In this document: positions 34,061 through 42,345 of the stretch, piece by piece | Layout of the letters: the number at the start of each line of letters is the position of its first letter | Numbering within the stretch: position 1 is the stretch's first letter | Source: Rhizobium sp. R635 | GTDB lineage: Bacteria > Pseudomonadota > Alphaproteobacteria > Rhizobiales > Rhizobiaceae | Reading direction: 5' to 3' | Assembly (NCBI RefSeq): GCF_002211285.1 | Contig: NZ_LOKX01000023.1 | Span: forward strand, 62,001 to 126,000 | Length of the DNA: 64,000 bases | Program-made: the position numbers and the translations under genes | The notes under the pieces: generated by a model | The model's input: the letters and a program-made list of their open reading frames with translations, nothing else | The model's database searches: none | What the model was told of the DNA's origin: nothing

Positions 34061-35392
34061 CTATTCCCGCTGTTCCAGCGCCTTGCTGAAGGCGAGTGCC
34101 GCCAGCGTGCAGATGGCGCCGGAGAGCAGGTAGTAGCCGACGAAGGTCAGGCCGAAGCGGCTGGAGAGGCTGAGGGCCACCAGCGGCGCAAAGCCCGCGC
34201 CGACCAGCCAGGCAAGGTCCGAGGTGAAGGCAGCACCCGTGTAACGATAGCCGCGGCCGAAACGAGACGAGATCGAGCCCGTCGCCTGGCCGAAGGAAAG
34301 GCCGAGCACACCGAAGCCGATGATGACGAAGGCATCGTGACCGCTGTTGCCGGATGCAATCAGGATCGGGCCGACAAAGCTGAAGACGGCGATGATGACG
34401 GCACAGACGGCAAGCTGGGCGCGCCGGCCGATGCGGTCGGCGATCAGGCCCGATGTGATGATGGCGACGACGCCGACCATGGCGCCGATCACCTGCACCA
34501 CCATGAAGGCTCCGATCGGCTGGTTGCCGTAAAGGCTCATCCAGCCGAGCGGGAAGATGGTGACGAGGTGGAACATGGCGAAGCTCGCGAGCGGCACGAA
34601 GGCGCCGATCAGGATGTCGCGGCCGTGAATGCGCAGCACGTCCAGGATCGGGGCCGCTTCAAGCTCGTGCTGCTCCAGCAGCGTGCCGAATTCCTTGGTC
34701 ATGACGAGGCGCAAACGCGCAAACAACGCCACAACGTTGATCGCGAAGGCGACGAAGAACGGATAACGCCAGCCCCAGGAGAGGAAATCCTCACTCGAAA
34801 GATTGGCGACGAAATAACCGAACAGGATGCTTGCCAGCGCAAAGCCGATCGGCGCGCCGAGCTGCGGGATCATCGCATACCAGCCGCGGTGATTGGCCGG
34901 CGCATTGAGGGCGAGCAGCGAGGCAAGACCGTCCCAGGCGCCGCCGAGCGCGAAGCCCTGGCCGAGACGGAAGAGCGCCAGAAGCGCGATCGACCAGACG
35001 CCGATCTCGTTATAACCCGGCAGGAAGGCGATCGAGGCCGTGGAACCGCCGAGCAGGAAGAGCGCGATCGTCAGCTTCGTGCCGCGGCCATACATCCGGT
35101 CGATCGTCATGAAGACGACGGAGCCGACGGGGCGGGCCAGGAAGGCGAGCGAGAAGACCGCGAAGGAATAGAGCGTGGCCGTCAGCCTGTCGGGAGCGAA
35201 GGGGAAGACCAGCTGTGGAAAAACCAGGACCGAGGCAAGGCCATAGACGAAGAAATCGAAGAATTCCGACATGCGGCCGATCACCACGCCGACGGCGATG
35301 CTGCCCGGGGAAACCGGCTTGTCGTCGTGAATGCGCCGCGCGTCGCGTTCGAGCGACGACGATGACGGTCCGTAATGCGATGCTGTTGCCAT
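34061..35392 (-). CDS. MFS transporter, metabolite:H+ symporter (MHS) type
   Basis: The 443-residue protein has 12 predicted helices. 'GRMSEFFDFFVYGLASVLVF' is the N-terminal MHS-family signature (E-x2-D-F-F-x-Y-G). 'FLARPVGSVVFMTIDRMYGR' is the motif-A loop, and 'RLGQGFALGGAWDGLASLLA' matches the MHS helix-5 region, although the usual G-E is A-W-D. The family includes citrate, ketoglutarate, proline and shikimate symporters; the substrate here is unknown. The start at 35392 (MATASHYG) has GAGGAGG upstream; the longer frame to 35434 does not. Divergent from cyoA. Confidence 0.82.
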   Translation of the reverse strand: MATASHYGPSSSSLERDARRIHDDKPVSPGSIAVGVVIGRMSEFFDFFVYGLASVLVFPQLVFPFAPDRLTATLYSFAVFSLAFLARPVGSVVFMTIDRMYGRGTKLTIALFLLGGSTASIAFLPGYNEIGVWSIALLALFRLGQGFALGGAWDGLASLLALNAPANHRGWYAMIPQLGAPIGFALASILFGYFVANLSSEDFLSWGWRYPFFVAFAINVVALFARLRLVMTKEFGTLLEQHELEAAPILDVLRIHGRDILIGAFVPLASFAMFHLVTIFPLGWMSLYGNQPIGAFMVVQVIGAMVGVVAIITSGLIADRIGRRAQLAVCAVIIAVFSFVGPILIASGNSGHDAFVIIGFGVLGLSFGQATGSISSRFGRGYRYTGAAFTSDLAWLVGAGFAPLVALSLSSRFGLTFVGYYLLSGAICTLAALAFSKALEQRE

Positions 35393-35768
35393 GAAACGCC
35401 TCCTCGTTAAGGCGCTTCCGGCAAAGCGCCTCAAGCGTGATCTTGATCAAACCCGCAGGCTTATCAAGCCCGTAAGACGTAAATAGTTCATCATCACGGC
35501 TGAAAATGAGGCGCAGGAGAAGAATCGCGCCGCCGGCCGGCTATTTTTCCCGGGAAAGCTGGCTTGTCCGGCGCTTGCGGATATATTGATCGCAACGATC
35601 CCGCACCGCGAAGAATCCTTTCTGTTTTCATCAGGATTTCAAAGCGGTAGCCTAAATGATTTCTGCCGCACTGCGGCATACATGCTGCACTGCGACCTTC
35701 CGCCTCATGTCGCTATCGGGTTCAGTGCTTTAGTCGCGAACCAAACGAAACAACAAGAGCTTAGAGAC
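35393..35768. promoter_or_regulatory. Divergent promoter region upstream of cyoA
   Basis: About 375 bp separate the transporter and cyoA. The region holds a TTGATCAA palindrome near 35448, and a perfect TGCCGC-ACT-GCGGCA inverted repeat at 35664-35678, about 90 bp before cyoA. A repeated CTGC-rich stretch follows. None of these matches a consensus I can assign with confidence. Confidence 0.4.
35664..35678. promoter_or_regulatory. Candidate operator TGCCGC-ACT-GCGGCA in the cyo promoter
   Basis: This perfect 6-base inverted repeat with a three-base spacer lies upstream of the quinol oxidase operon. Its position fits a regulator site; redox regulators of the RegR/ActR type bind GC-rich sequences, but the match to their consensus is poor. 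Confidence 0.3.
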
Positions 35769-36953
35769 GTGCCAAAACTCGTGAAGTTTTCCCGCCTTCT
35801 ATCCGTCTTGCCGCTGCTTTTCCTGGCAGGATGCAACATGGTGGTCATGGCGCCTTCCGGCGACATCGCCGCGCAGCAGCGCGATCTCATCCTCGTCTCG
35901 ACGGTACTGATGCTGATCATCATCATACCAGTGATCTTCCTGACACTGCTTTTCGCCTGGCGCTACCGCCGTTCCAACACGGCCGCGACTTACGACCCGG
36001 AATGGCACCATTCGACCCGCCTCGAAATCGTCATCTGGTCCGCACCGCTCGCCATCATCATTGCGCTCGGCGCCGTCACCTGGATTTCCACGCATAAACT
36101 CGATCCCTACCGTCCCCTCGACCGTCTCGATGCGGAGCGCGCCATTCCGGCCGATACCAAGCCGCTGACCGTCGAGGTCGTGGCGCTCGACTGGAAGTGG
36201 CTGTTCTTCTATCCCGAGCTCGGCATTGCCACCGTCAACGAACTTGCTGCCCCGGTCGACATGCCGATCAACTTCAAGATCACCGCCTCCTCTGTGATGA
36301 ACTCCTTCTACATCCCTGCCCTTGCCGGCCAGATCTATGCCATGCCCGGCATGGAGACCAAGCTGCACGCCGTCATCAACCGGGAAGGCGAATATGAAGG
36401 CTTTTCCGCCAATTACAGCGGCGCCGGTTTCTCGCATATGCGCTTCAAGTTCCACGGCCTCAATCAAGAAGGCTTTGACGCCTGGGTGGCTCGGGTCAAG
36501 CAGCAGGGCACGATGCTCAACCGTGACGCCTATCTGAAGCTTGAAAAGCCCAGCGAAAAAGAGCCGGTACGCTACTATGCCAGCGCCGATGCGGATCTTT
36601 ACAACGCCATCCTCAATATGTGCGCCACGCCGGGCAAGATGTGCATGAACGAGATGATGCACATCGACATGATGGGCGGCGGCGGCAAGGAAAGCGCGGA
36701 GAATCGCGAGAAGCTGCAATACGACAATCGCCATGCCGACGAAGGCATCGTGGCGCCGGCTGCCACCGTGCCGGCAACGGGTGCTCCGGCACGCAGCGAG
36801 CCGGCCAGAAGCACCGATGGCAACAGCATGCAGCACGACATGCCCGGCATGCACAGCACGCCCGGAATGGACATGCAGCATGATGGCCATTCCATGCCCG
36901 GCATGAGCAATGGTGCCGATCCTGCGCCGGCGCAGCTCAACAATAACAATTAA
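35769..36953 (+). CDS. cyoA: Cytochrome o ubiquinol oxidase subunit II
   Basis: The 394-residue lipoprotein starts with GTG; the lipobox 'LLFLAGC' puts the lipid-bearing Cys at residue 22. Two membrane helices follow (about 45-70 and 90-110), then the cupredoxin domain ('PLTVEVVALDWKWLFFYPEL', 'SVMNSFYIPALAGQIYAMPG'), which lacks the CuA cysteines, as in quinol oxidases. A C-terminal tail after residue 315 is rich in Met and His (NSMQHDMPGMHSTPGMDM and further repeats), which E. coli CyoA lacks. The longer frame upstream of 35769 is not used, since it puts the signal sequence in the middle. First gene of cyoABCD. Confidence 0.92.
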   Translation: MPKLVKFSRLLSVLPLLFLAGCNMVVMAPSGDIAAQQRDLILVSTVLMLIIIIPVIFLTLLFAWRYRRSNTAATYDPEWHHSTRLEIVIWSAPLAIIIALGAVTWISTHKLDPYRPLDRLDAERAIPADTKPLTVEVVALDWKWLFFYPELGIATVNELAAPVDMPINFKITASSVMNSFYIPALAGQIYAMPGMETKLHAVINREGEYEGFSANYSGAGFSHMRFKFHGLNQEGFDAWVARVKQQGTMLNRDAYLKLEKPSEKEPVRYYASADADLYNAILNMCATPGKMCMNEMMHIDMMGGGGKESAENREKLQYDNRHADEGIVAPAATVPATGAPARSEPARSTDGNSMQHDMPGMHSTPGMDMQHDGHSMPGMSNGADPAPAQLNNNN

Positions 36954-36995
36954 CCTGGCGCTTTGCGTCGCAAGACATAATGAACGGGTTGTTCC

Positions 36996-38999
36996 ATGTT
37001 TTCCAATCCTGACCTCCTGAAGTTCATCTTCGGCCGGTTGACCCTCGATGCCATCCCCTATCACGAGCCGATTCTGGTCGTGACCTTCATCGGCGTCGTC
37101 ATCGGCGGCCTCGCCGTGCTTGGCGCCATCACCTATTTCAAGTTCTGGGGTCCGCTCTGGCACGACTGGATCTGCAGCGTCGATCACAAGAAGATCGGCA
37201 TCATGTATGTGATCCTGGCCGTCATCATGCTGCTGCGCGGTTTTTCCGATGCCATCCTGATGCGCGTCCAGCAGGCGATCGCCTTCAACGGCAATGAGGG
37301 CCCGCTGCCGCCGCATCATTACGACCAGATCTTCACCGCCCACGGCGTCATCATGATCTTCTTCGTGGCGATGCCCTTCGTCACCGGCCTGATGAACTTC
37401 GTGGTGCCGCTGCAGATCGGCGCGCGCGACGTCTCCTTCCCCTTCCTCAACAACTTCTCCTTCTGGATGACCACCGCCGGCGCGATCGTCATCATGCTGT
37501 CGCTCTTCATCGGCGAATTCGCGCAGACGGGCTGGCTCGCCTACCCGCCGCTGTCGGGCGCCGCCTACAGTCCGGGCGTCGGCGTCGACTATTATATCTG
37601 GGGCCTGCAGGTCGCCGGTGTCGGAACGACGCTTTCGGGCATCAACCTGATCGCCACCATCGTCAAGATGCGCGCCCCCGGCATGACCTTCATGAAGATG
37701 CCGGTCTTCACCTGGACGGCGCTCTGCACCAACGTGCTGATCGTCGCCTCCTTCCCGATCCTGACGGCAACGCTCGTGCTGTTGTCGCTCGACCGCTATG
37801 CCGGGACCAACTTCTTTACCAACGACCTCGGCGGCAATCCGATGATGTACATCAACCTCATCTGGATCTGGGGCCATCCGGAGGTCTACATCCTCGTGCT
37901 GCCGGCCTTCGGCATCTTCTCGGAAGTCGTCGCCACCTTCTCCGGCAAACGCCTGTTCGGCTACGCCTCCATGGTCTACGCGACCTGCGTGATCATGATC
38001 CTGTCCTACATCGTCTGGCTGCACCACTTCTTCACGATGGGCTCGGGCGCCAGCGTCAACTCGTTCTTCGGCATCACCACGATGATCATCTCCATCCCGA
38101 CAGGGGCGAAGATATTCAACTGGCTCTTCACCATGTATCGCGGCCGCATCCGCTACGAGGTGCCGATGCTGTGGACGGTCGGCTTCATGGTGACCTTCGT
38201 CATCGGCGGCATGACGGGCGTCATGCTTGCCGTGCCGCCGGCCGACTTCGTGCTGCACAATTCGCTGTTCCTCATCGCCCATTTCCACAACGTCATCATC
38301 GGCGGCGTTCTCTTCGGCATGTTCGCCGGCGTGAACTACTGGTTCCCCAAGGCATTCGGCTTCAAGCTCGATCCCTTCTGGGGCAAGATGAGCTTCTGGT
38401 TCTGGCAGATCGGTTTCTGGTTCGCCTTCATGCCGCTCTACGTGCTCGGCCTGATGGGCGTCACCCGCCGCATGAGCCAGTTCGAGGATCCGTCGCTGCA
38501 GATCTGGTTCATCATCGCCGCCTTCGGCGTCGGCCTGATCGCGCTCGGCATCGCCAGCTTCCTGATCCAGATCGTCGTCAGCTTCATGAAGCGCGAGGAA
38601 CTGCGCGACGACAGCGGCGATCCGTGGGACGGCCGCACGCTGGAATGGTCGACCTCCTCGCCGCCGCCGGACTACAACTTCGCCTTCACGCCCGTCGTGC
38701 ACGATCATGACAGCTGGTACGACATGAAGAAGCGCGGCTACGAGCGTCCGCTCGGCGGTTTCAAGCCGATCCACATGCCTAGGAATACCGGCGCCGGCGC
38801 GATCCTGTCGGCCATCAGCGTCGCACTCGCCTTCGGCCTGATCTGGTATATGTGGTGGCTGGTCGTCGTCTCCTTCGTCGCCCTGATCGCCGTGGCGATC
38901 GGCCATACCTTCAACTACAGGCGCGACTTCTACATCCCCGCCGAAGAAGTCACGGAAACGGAAGGCAAGCGCACGACGCTGCTTGCCGAGCAGGTGTAA
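36996..38999 (+). CDS. cyoB: Cytochrome o ubiquinol oxidase subunit I
   Basis: This is the 667-residue haem-copper oxidase core subunit. Conserved sites are 'FTAHGVIMIFF' (low-spin haem His), 'WIWGHPEVYILVLPAFGIFS' (CuB His294 and the cross-linked Tyr of the active site), 'WLHHFFTMG' (two CuB His) and 'LIAHFHNVIIGG' (His429 high-spin and His431 low-spin haem ligands). About 15 helices are expected. It reduces O2 to water with quinol and pumps protons. The length matches CyoB (about 660). Confidence 0.95.
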   Translation: MFSNPDLLKFIFGRLTLDAIPYHEPILVVTFIGVVIGGLAVLGAITYFKFWGPLWHDWICSVDHKKIGIMYVILAVIMLLRGFSDAILMRVQQAIAFNGNEGPLPPHHYDQIFTAHGVIMIFFVAMPFVTGLMNFVVPLQIGARDVSFPFLNNFSFWMTTAGAIVIMLSLFIGEFAQTGWLAYPPLSGAAYSPGVGVDYYIWGLQVAGVGTTLSGINLIATIVKMRAPGMTFMKMPVFTWTALCTNVLIVASFPILTATLVLLSLDRYAGTNFFTNDLGGNPMMYINLIWIWGHPEVYILVLPAFGIFSEVVATFSGKRLFGYASMVYATCVIMILSYIVWLHHFFTMGSGASVNSFFGITTMIISIPTGAKIFNWLFTMYRGRIRYEVPMLWTVGFMVTFVIGGMTGVMLAVPPADFVLHNSLFLIAHFHNVIIGGVLFGMFAGVNYWFPKAFGFKLDPFWGKMSFWFWQIGFWFAFMPLYVLGLMGVTRRMSQFEDPSLQIWFIIAAFGVGLIALGIASFLIQIVVSFMKREELRDDSGDPWDGRTLEWSTSSPPPDYNFAFTPVVHDHDSWYDMKKRGYERPLGGFKPIHMPRNTGAGAILSAISVALAFGLIWYMWWLVVVSFVALIAVAIGHTFNYRRDFYIPAEEVTETEGKRTTLLAEQV

Positions 39000-39625
39000 T
39001 GACCATGAGCGATCACACTGTCGACACGGCCGAAAAGCCTGAATTCTACCTGACGGAAGATCATCATCCGGAGAACAGCACCAATCTCGGCTTCTGGCTC
39101 TATCTGATGAGCGACTGCCTGATCTTCGCGGTGCTGTTTGCGACGCATGGCGTGCTCGGCCGCAATTATGCCGCCGGCCCGTCGCCGGCCGATCTCTTCG
39201 ATCTGCCGATCGTCGCCCTCAACACGTCGATGCTGCTGTTCTCATCGATCACCTATGGCTTCGCCATGCTGCAGATGGAGCGGAACGCGAAGGCGGAAAC
39301 GCTGTTCTGGCTCGCCGTGACCGGGTTGTTCGGCGCAGCCTTCATCGGGCTCGAACTCTACGAGTTCATCCACCTGATCCACGAGGGCGCCGGGCCGACG
39401 CGCAGCGCCTTCCTCTCCTCCTTCTTCACGCTCGTCGGCACCCACGGGCTGCACGTCACCTTCGGCATCATCTGGCTGATCACGCTGATGGTGCAGGTGT
39501 CGATGCACGGGCTGATCGAAGCCAACCGCCGCCGCCTGATGTGCCTTTCGATGTTCTGGCACTTCCTCGACGTCGTCTGGATCGGCGTCTTTTCCTTCGT
39601 CTATCTCCTGGGAGTTCTCGGATGA
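38999..39625 (+). CDS. cyoC: Cytochrome o ubiquinol oxidase subunit III
   Basis: The 208-residue subunit has about five helices and the CyoC blocks 'NLGFWLYLMSDCLIFAVLFA', 'AAFIGLELYEFIHLIHEGAG' and 'FFTLVGTHGLHVTFGIIWLI'. The ATG overlaps the cyoB stop (TAATG); an ATG two codons later is an alternative. Subunit III supports assembly and proton pumping. Confidence 0.94.
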   Translation: MTMSDHTVDTAEKPEFYLTEDHHPENSTNLGFWLYLMSDCLIFAVLFATHGVLGRNYAAGPSPADLFDLPIVALNTSMLLFSSITYGFAMLQMERNAKAETLFWLAVTGLFGAAFIGLELYEFIHLIHEGAGPTRSAFLSSFFTLVGTHGLHVTFGIIWLITLMVQVSMHGLIEANRRRLMCLSMFWHFLDVVWIGVFSFVYLLGVLG

Positions 39626-40023
39626 GTTCGCAAGCCCCCGCACATGAGGATGCCCACGAGGCTCACCACGGCCACAGCCACGGTCATCAGGCCGGCCACG
39701 GCACGTTCAAAAGCTACATGACGGGCTTCGTGCTCTCCGTCATCCTCACCGCCATCCCCTTCTGGCTTGTCATGTCAGGCGTCGTCGCCAGCCCGGCTTT
39801 GACCGCGGTGCTGGTGATGGGTCTGGGCGCGATCCAGATCGTCGTCCATATGGTGTTCTTCCTGCACATGAATCCCAGGAGCGAGGGCGGCTGGACGATG
39901 ATGGCGCTGATCTTCACGATCATCATCGTCGCGATTGCGCTCTCCGGCTCCCTCTGGGTCATGCATCATCTCAACACCAATATGATGCCGATGAGCCCCG
40001 AGATGATGAAGAACATGCCGTGA
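39622..40023 (+). CDS. cyoD: Cytochrome o ubiquinol oxidase subunit IV
   Basis: The 133-residue subunit has three helices and a His-rich N-terminal tail ('HEDAHEAHHGHSHGHQAGHG'), followed by 'KSYMTGFVLSVILTAIPFWL' and 'IQIVVHMVFFLHMN', typical of CyoD/CtaF. The ATG overlaps the cyoC stop (ATGA). The histidine-rich start could bind a metal; whether this matters is not known. Confidence 0.93.
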   Translation: MSSQAPAHEDAHEAHHGHSHGHQAGHGTFKSYMTGFVLSVILTAIPFWLVMSGVVASPALTAVLVMGLGAIQIVVHMVFFLHMNPRSEGGWTMMALIFTIIIVAIALSGSLWVMHHLNTNMMPMSPEMMKNMP

Positions 40024-40034
40024 TTGTGAAAAAA

Positions 40035-40054
40035 GGGCGGCGGCAACGCCGCCC
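40035..40054. other. GC-rich hairpin between cyoD and SURF1 gene
   Basis: Perfect 8-base arms GGGCGGCG / CGCCGCCC enclose a GCAA (GNRA-type) loop, right before the SURF1 ribosome-binding region and after an A-run. Read on the minus strand it would be a standard terminator with a T-run, but no minus-strand gene reads into it. On the plus strand it could protect the cyo mRNA or lower SURF1 expression. Confidence 0.5.
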
Positions 40055-40066
40055 TCGGCGGTTCCC

Positions 40067-40825
40067 ATGAACAAGGCTTTCTCGGAAAAATCGGAAAGAC
40101 GGCGTTCGCCGGCAAAGGTCGCGATGTTCTGCCTCTGCCTGGCGCTGCTGGCAGCGGCCCTCGCCGCACTCGGCACCTGGCAGGTGCAGCGCCTCGCCTG
40201 GAAACGCGACCTCATCGCGCGCGTCGACGAGCGGGTGCATGCGGCACCCGTGCCGGCCCCCGCCCCCACCGACTGGAACAAGATCAATGCCGCCGACGAT
40301 GAATATCGGCGGGTGACGGCAACTGGCACTCTGGCAAACGACAGGGAGACGCTGGTCTATGCGTCCACGATGCTCGGCCCGGGCTATTGGGTGATGACGC
40401 CGCTGATGCTTGCCGATGGGGCAACCGTTCTCGTCAACCGCGGCTTCGTTCCGAGCGACAAGCGCGATCCGGCTTCGCGCCGCGAGGGCGAACTGTCGGG
40501 CCCCGTCGAGATCACCGGGCTCATGCGGATGACGGAGCCGAAGGGATCGCTGCTGCAATCCAACGACACCGCCGCCGACCGCTGGTATTCGCGCGATGTC
40601 GCCGCAATCGCTGAGAAACGCGGCATCGGTGCGGTCGCGCCCTATTTCATCGATGCGGATGCCACGCCCAATCCCGGCGGCCTGCCGGTCGGCGGCCTCA
40701 CCGTCATCCATTTCCCGAACAACCATCTCGTCTATGCGATCACTTGGTATGGGCTGGCGGCGATGGTGCTGGCATTGTTGGCGTTCATTCTTCGCGGCGA
40801 GATCGGAAGAGACCGCCGAGCGTAG
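40067..40825 (+). CDS. SURF1 family protein
   Basis: The 252-residue protein has two helices, at the N-terminus (about 18-36) and C-terminus (about 225-243), around an extracytoplasmic domain. The family signature 'LGTWQVQRLAWKRDLIARV' is complete, as are 'GYWVMTPLMLADGATVLVNR' and 'PNNHLVYAITWYGLAAMVL'. SURF1 helps insert haem into haem-copper oxidases, and its place after cyoABCD fits assembly of this enzyme. A haem O synthase gene (cyoE) is not present in the window. Confidence 0.92.
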   Translation: MNKAFSEKSERRRSPAKVAMFCLCLALLAAALAALGTWQVQRLAWKRDLIARVDERVHAAPVPAPAPTDWNKINAADDEYRRVTATGTLANDRETLVYASTMLGPGYWVMTPLMLADGATVLVNRGFVPSDKRDPASRREGELSGPVEITGLMRMTEPKGSLLQSNDTAADRWYSRDVAAIAEKRGIGAVAPYFIDADATPNPGGLPVGGLTVIHFPNNHLVYAITWYGLAAMVLALLAFILRGEIGRDRRA

Positions 40826-40960
40826 TTCCTGGCACCCGCCGTCGTTTTGCACTCGTGCGGACGCTCCGGCAAGCAGCAGCAGTTGCGCGCGCACCGGATT
40901 AATCTCTTGTAAAGCGATGTCCGATACTGCTTGCCTGAAGAGAACATATTGAAGCTGCAC

Positions 40961-42160
40961 ATGAGCCGGCCGGATTACATCCCCAGTCTCGATGGTCTGC
41001 GCGGTATCGCCGCGCTTCTGGTCGTGCAAGCGCACATCGGGCTCATCTTTCCCAATACAGCCTTGCATTCCATGACCATGGGCAGCGAAGCCGTCGGCTT
41101 GTTCTTTGCCCTCAGCGGCTTTCTGATGGCTCATCTCTACGGCTCGCGGCCGTTGACCAGAGAAACCGTCCTGGATTTTCTCGTGAGCCGCTTTGCCCGG
41201 ATCTATCCGGTCTATCTGGTTGCCGTCCTGCTCGTGGCGATGCTGTCGAGCATCCAAGATCTCAATTTCGTTCAGCCGATCATCGGCGGCACGGACTTTC
41301 TCCGCCATGTCTTTCTTCTGGGCTCGAGCGGCGTTTTCTGGTCAATTCCGCCCGAAATTCAATTCTATCTGTTCTTCCCGATCCTTTGGCTCTGCTTAGC
41401 CCGCCCGCACCGCCACAGCGGCGTGATCGTAGGCTTGACGGTGTTCGTCATGGTGGATGGCCTGCTCGGATTGCCGGGGCCCGGGATAATGCTCGTTTCC
41501 AAGCTCCCCTACTTCCTGTTCGGCGCCCTTGCCGGGGCGATGCATTCCTACTGGGATAAATGGACGCCATCCGCCCTCACGGGAGCTTTCACGCTCTTCC
41601 TTCTGGCGGTGTTCTTCACGTACAGGAATATCTTGCCGGGTTTCTCGCCTGAGTTTTGGAGCCTGCAAAGCGCGGCCGCCGCAGCCGTCATTGTGGCGCT
41701 CGTCGCTCGACAACCTCCCATCGCAGCCCATGTCCTGGCATCTGCACCCGTACGGTTCCTGGGGACGATCAGCTTCTCGCTCTATCTTTTCCACGTCCCC
41801 ATAATGTTCCTTGTACGCCGGGCCTTGGAGGCCCTGATGCCGGAACCGGCGCTCATCCTGGTGGCGCTTTTCGTTGCGGCAGCAGGAGCATGGTTCATTC
41901 ATGAGACGATAGAAGTTCCGAGCCGACGCCTGCTCGTCGGGTTGTGGCAGCATCATCGGTGGCGCATCCCCTCGCGCGAAACTCCGGCGGAGACGATCGA
42001 ACGGGCGATCCTTGACCTGCATGAGACTGAAAAGCGCCTCTTGGACGGCGCAGCTTCAGCCTCGGCGGGTGAACCGCCAATTCCGACGGAGGCAGAACTC
42101 CGGGAGCGAGCCGAACACTCGATCATCCAGGATAATGGCGACGAGAAGCTTCGCGCCTAA
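40961..42160 (+). CDS. Acyltransferase 3 (OafA/YrhL-type) membrane protein
   Basis: The 399-residue protein has about ten helices and the acyltransferase-3 motifs 'YIPSLDGLRGIAALLVVQAH' (catalytic His of helix 1; usual R-x10-H pattern) and 'RFARIYPVYLVA'. It ends with a cytoplasmic, charged tail of about 65 residues. Such enzymes add acetyl or succinyl groups to sugars of lipopolysaccharide, exopolysaccharide or Nod factors. The ATG at 40961 is preferred; TTG codons at 40949 and 40931 are possible starts. It is a single-gene unit. Confidence 0.85.
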   Translation: MSRPDYIPSLDGLRGIAALLVVQAHIGLIFPNTALHSMTMGSEAVGLFFALSGFLMAHLYGSRPLTRETVLDFLVSRFARIYPVYLVAVLLVAMLSSIQDLNFVQPIIGGTDFLRHVFLLGSSGVFWSIPPEIQFYLFFPILWLCLARPHRHSGVIVGLTVFVMVDGLLGLPGPGIMLVSKLPYFLFGALAGAMHSYWDKWTPSALTGAFTLFLLAVFFTYRNILPGFSPEFWSLQSAAAAAVIVALVARQPPIAAHVLASAPVRFLGTISFSLYLFHVPIMFLVRRALEALMPEPALILVALFVAAAGAWFIHETIEVPSRRLLVGLWQHHRWRIPSRETPAETIERAILDLHETEKRLLDGAASASAGEPPIPTEAELRERAEHSIIQDNGDEKLRA

Positions 42161-42238
42161 AGCTTCCGGCGCAGGCACTCGACAACACTCGCTGGACCAG
42201 TTCGCGTCCGAGAATTGAGCGCCGCCAGCCGGACGCCT

Positions 42239-42345
42239 AAAGCGTGTCGCGATCTTTCAGATTCGCTTGCCACGCTTTAAGTCTTTGGTTTGCGCATGTC
42301 TTTGGCGCAAAACCGCTGCACACTTTTGCGCGACATGCTCTAACA
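42239..42345. repeat. Rhizobial intergenic repeat (AAAGCGTGTCGCG ... CGCGACATGCTCT)
   Basis: The element starts AAAGCGTGTCGCG and ends CGCGACATGCTCT, which are near inverted repeats. It contains AAGTCTTTGG and the hairpin-forming GCGCAAAACCGC / TTTTGCGC parts. I recognise this wording as a very common non-coding repeat of Rhizobium genomes. It lies between the acyltransferase and the convergent histidine kinase stops and probably folds into a long stem in RNA from either strand. Confidence 0.65.

Noticed and set aside
35440..35600. FNR/FixK-type box upstream of cyoA
   Set aside because: TTGATCAA and TTGATC half-sites are present, but no TTGAT-N4-ATCAA arrangement exists; the spacing is wrong.
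35799..38906. 1035-codon minus-strand frame opposite cyoA and cyoB
   Set aside because: This is a very long but low-complexity Asp/His/Arg-rich shadow; cyoAB on the plus strand have all haem and copper ligands.
40021..40066. Rho-independent terminator after cyoD
   Set aside because: The hairpin is strong but is followed by CGG-rich sequence, not a T-run, on the plus strand.
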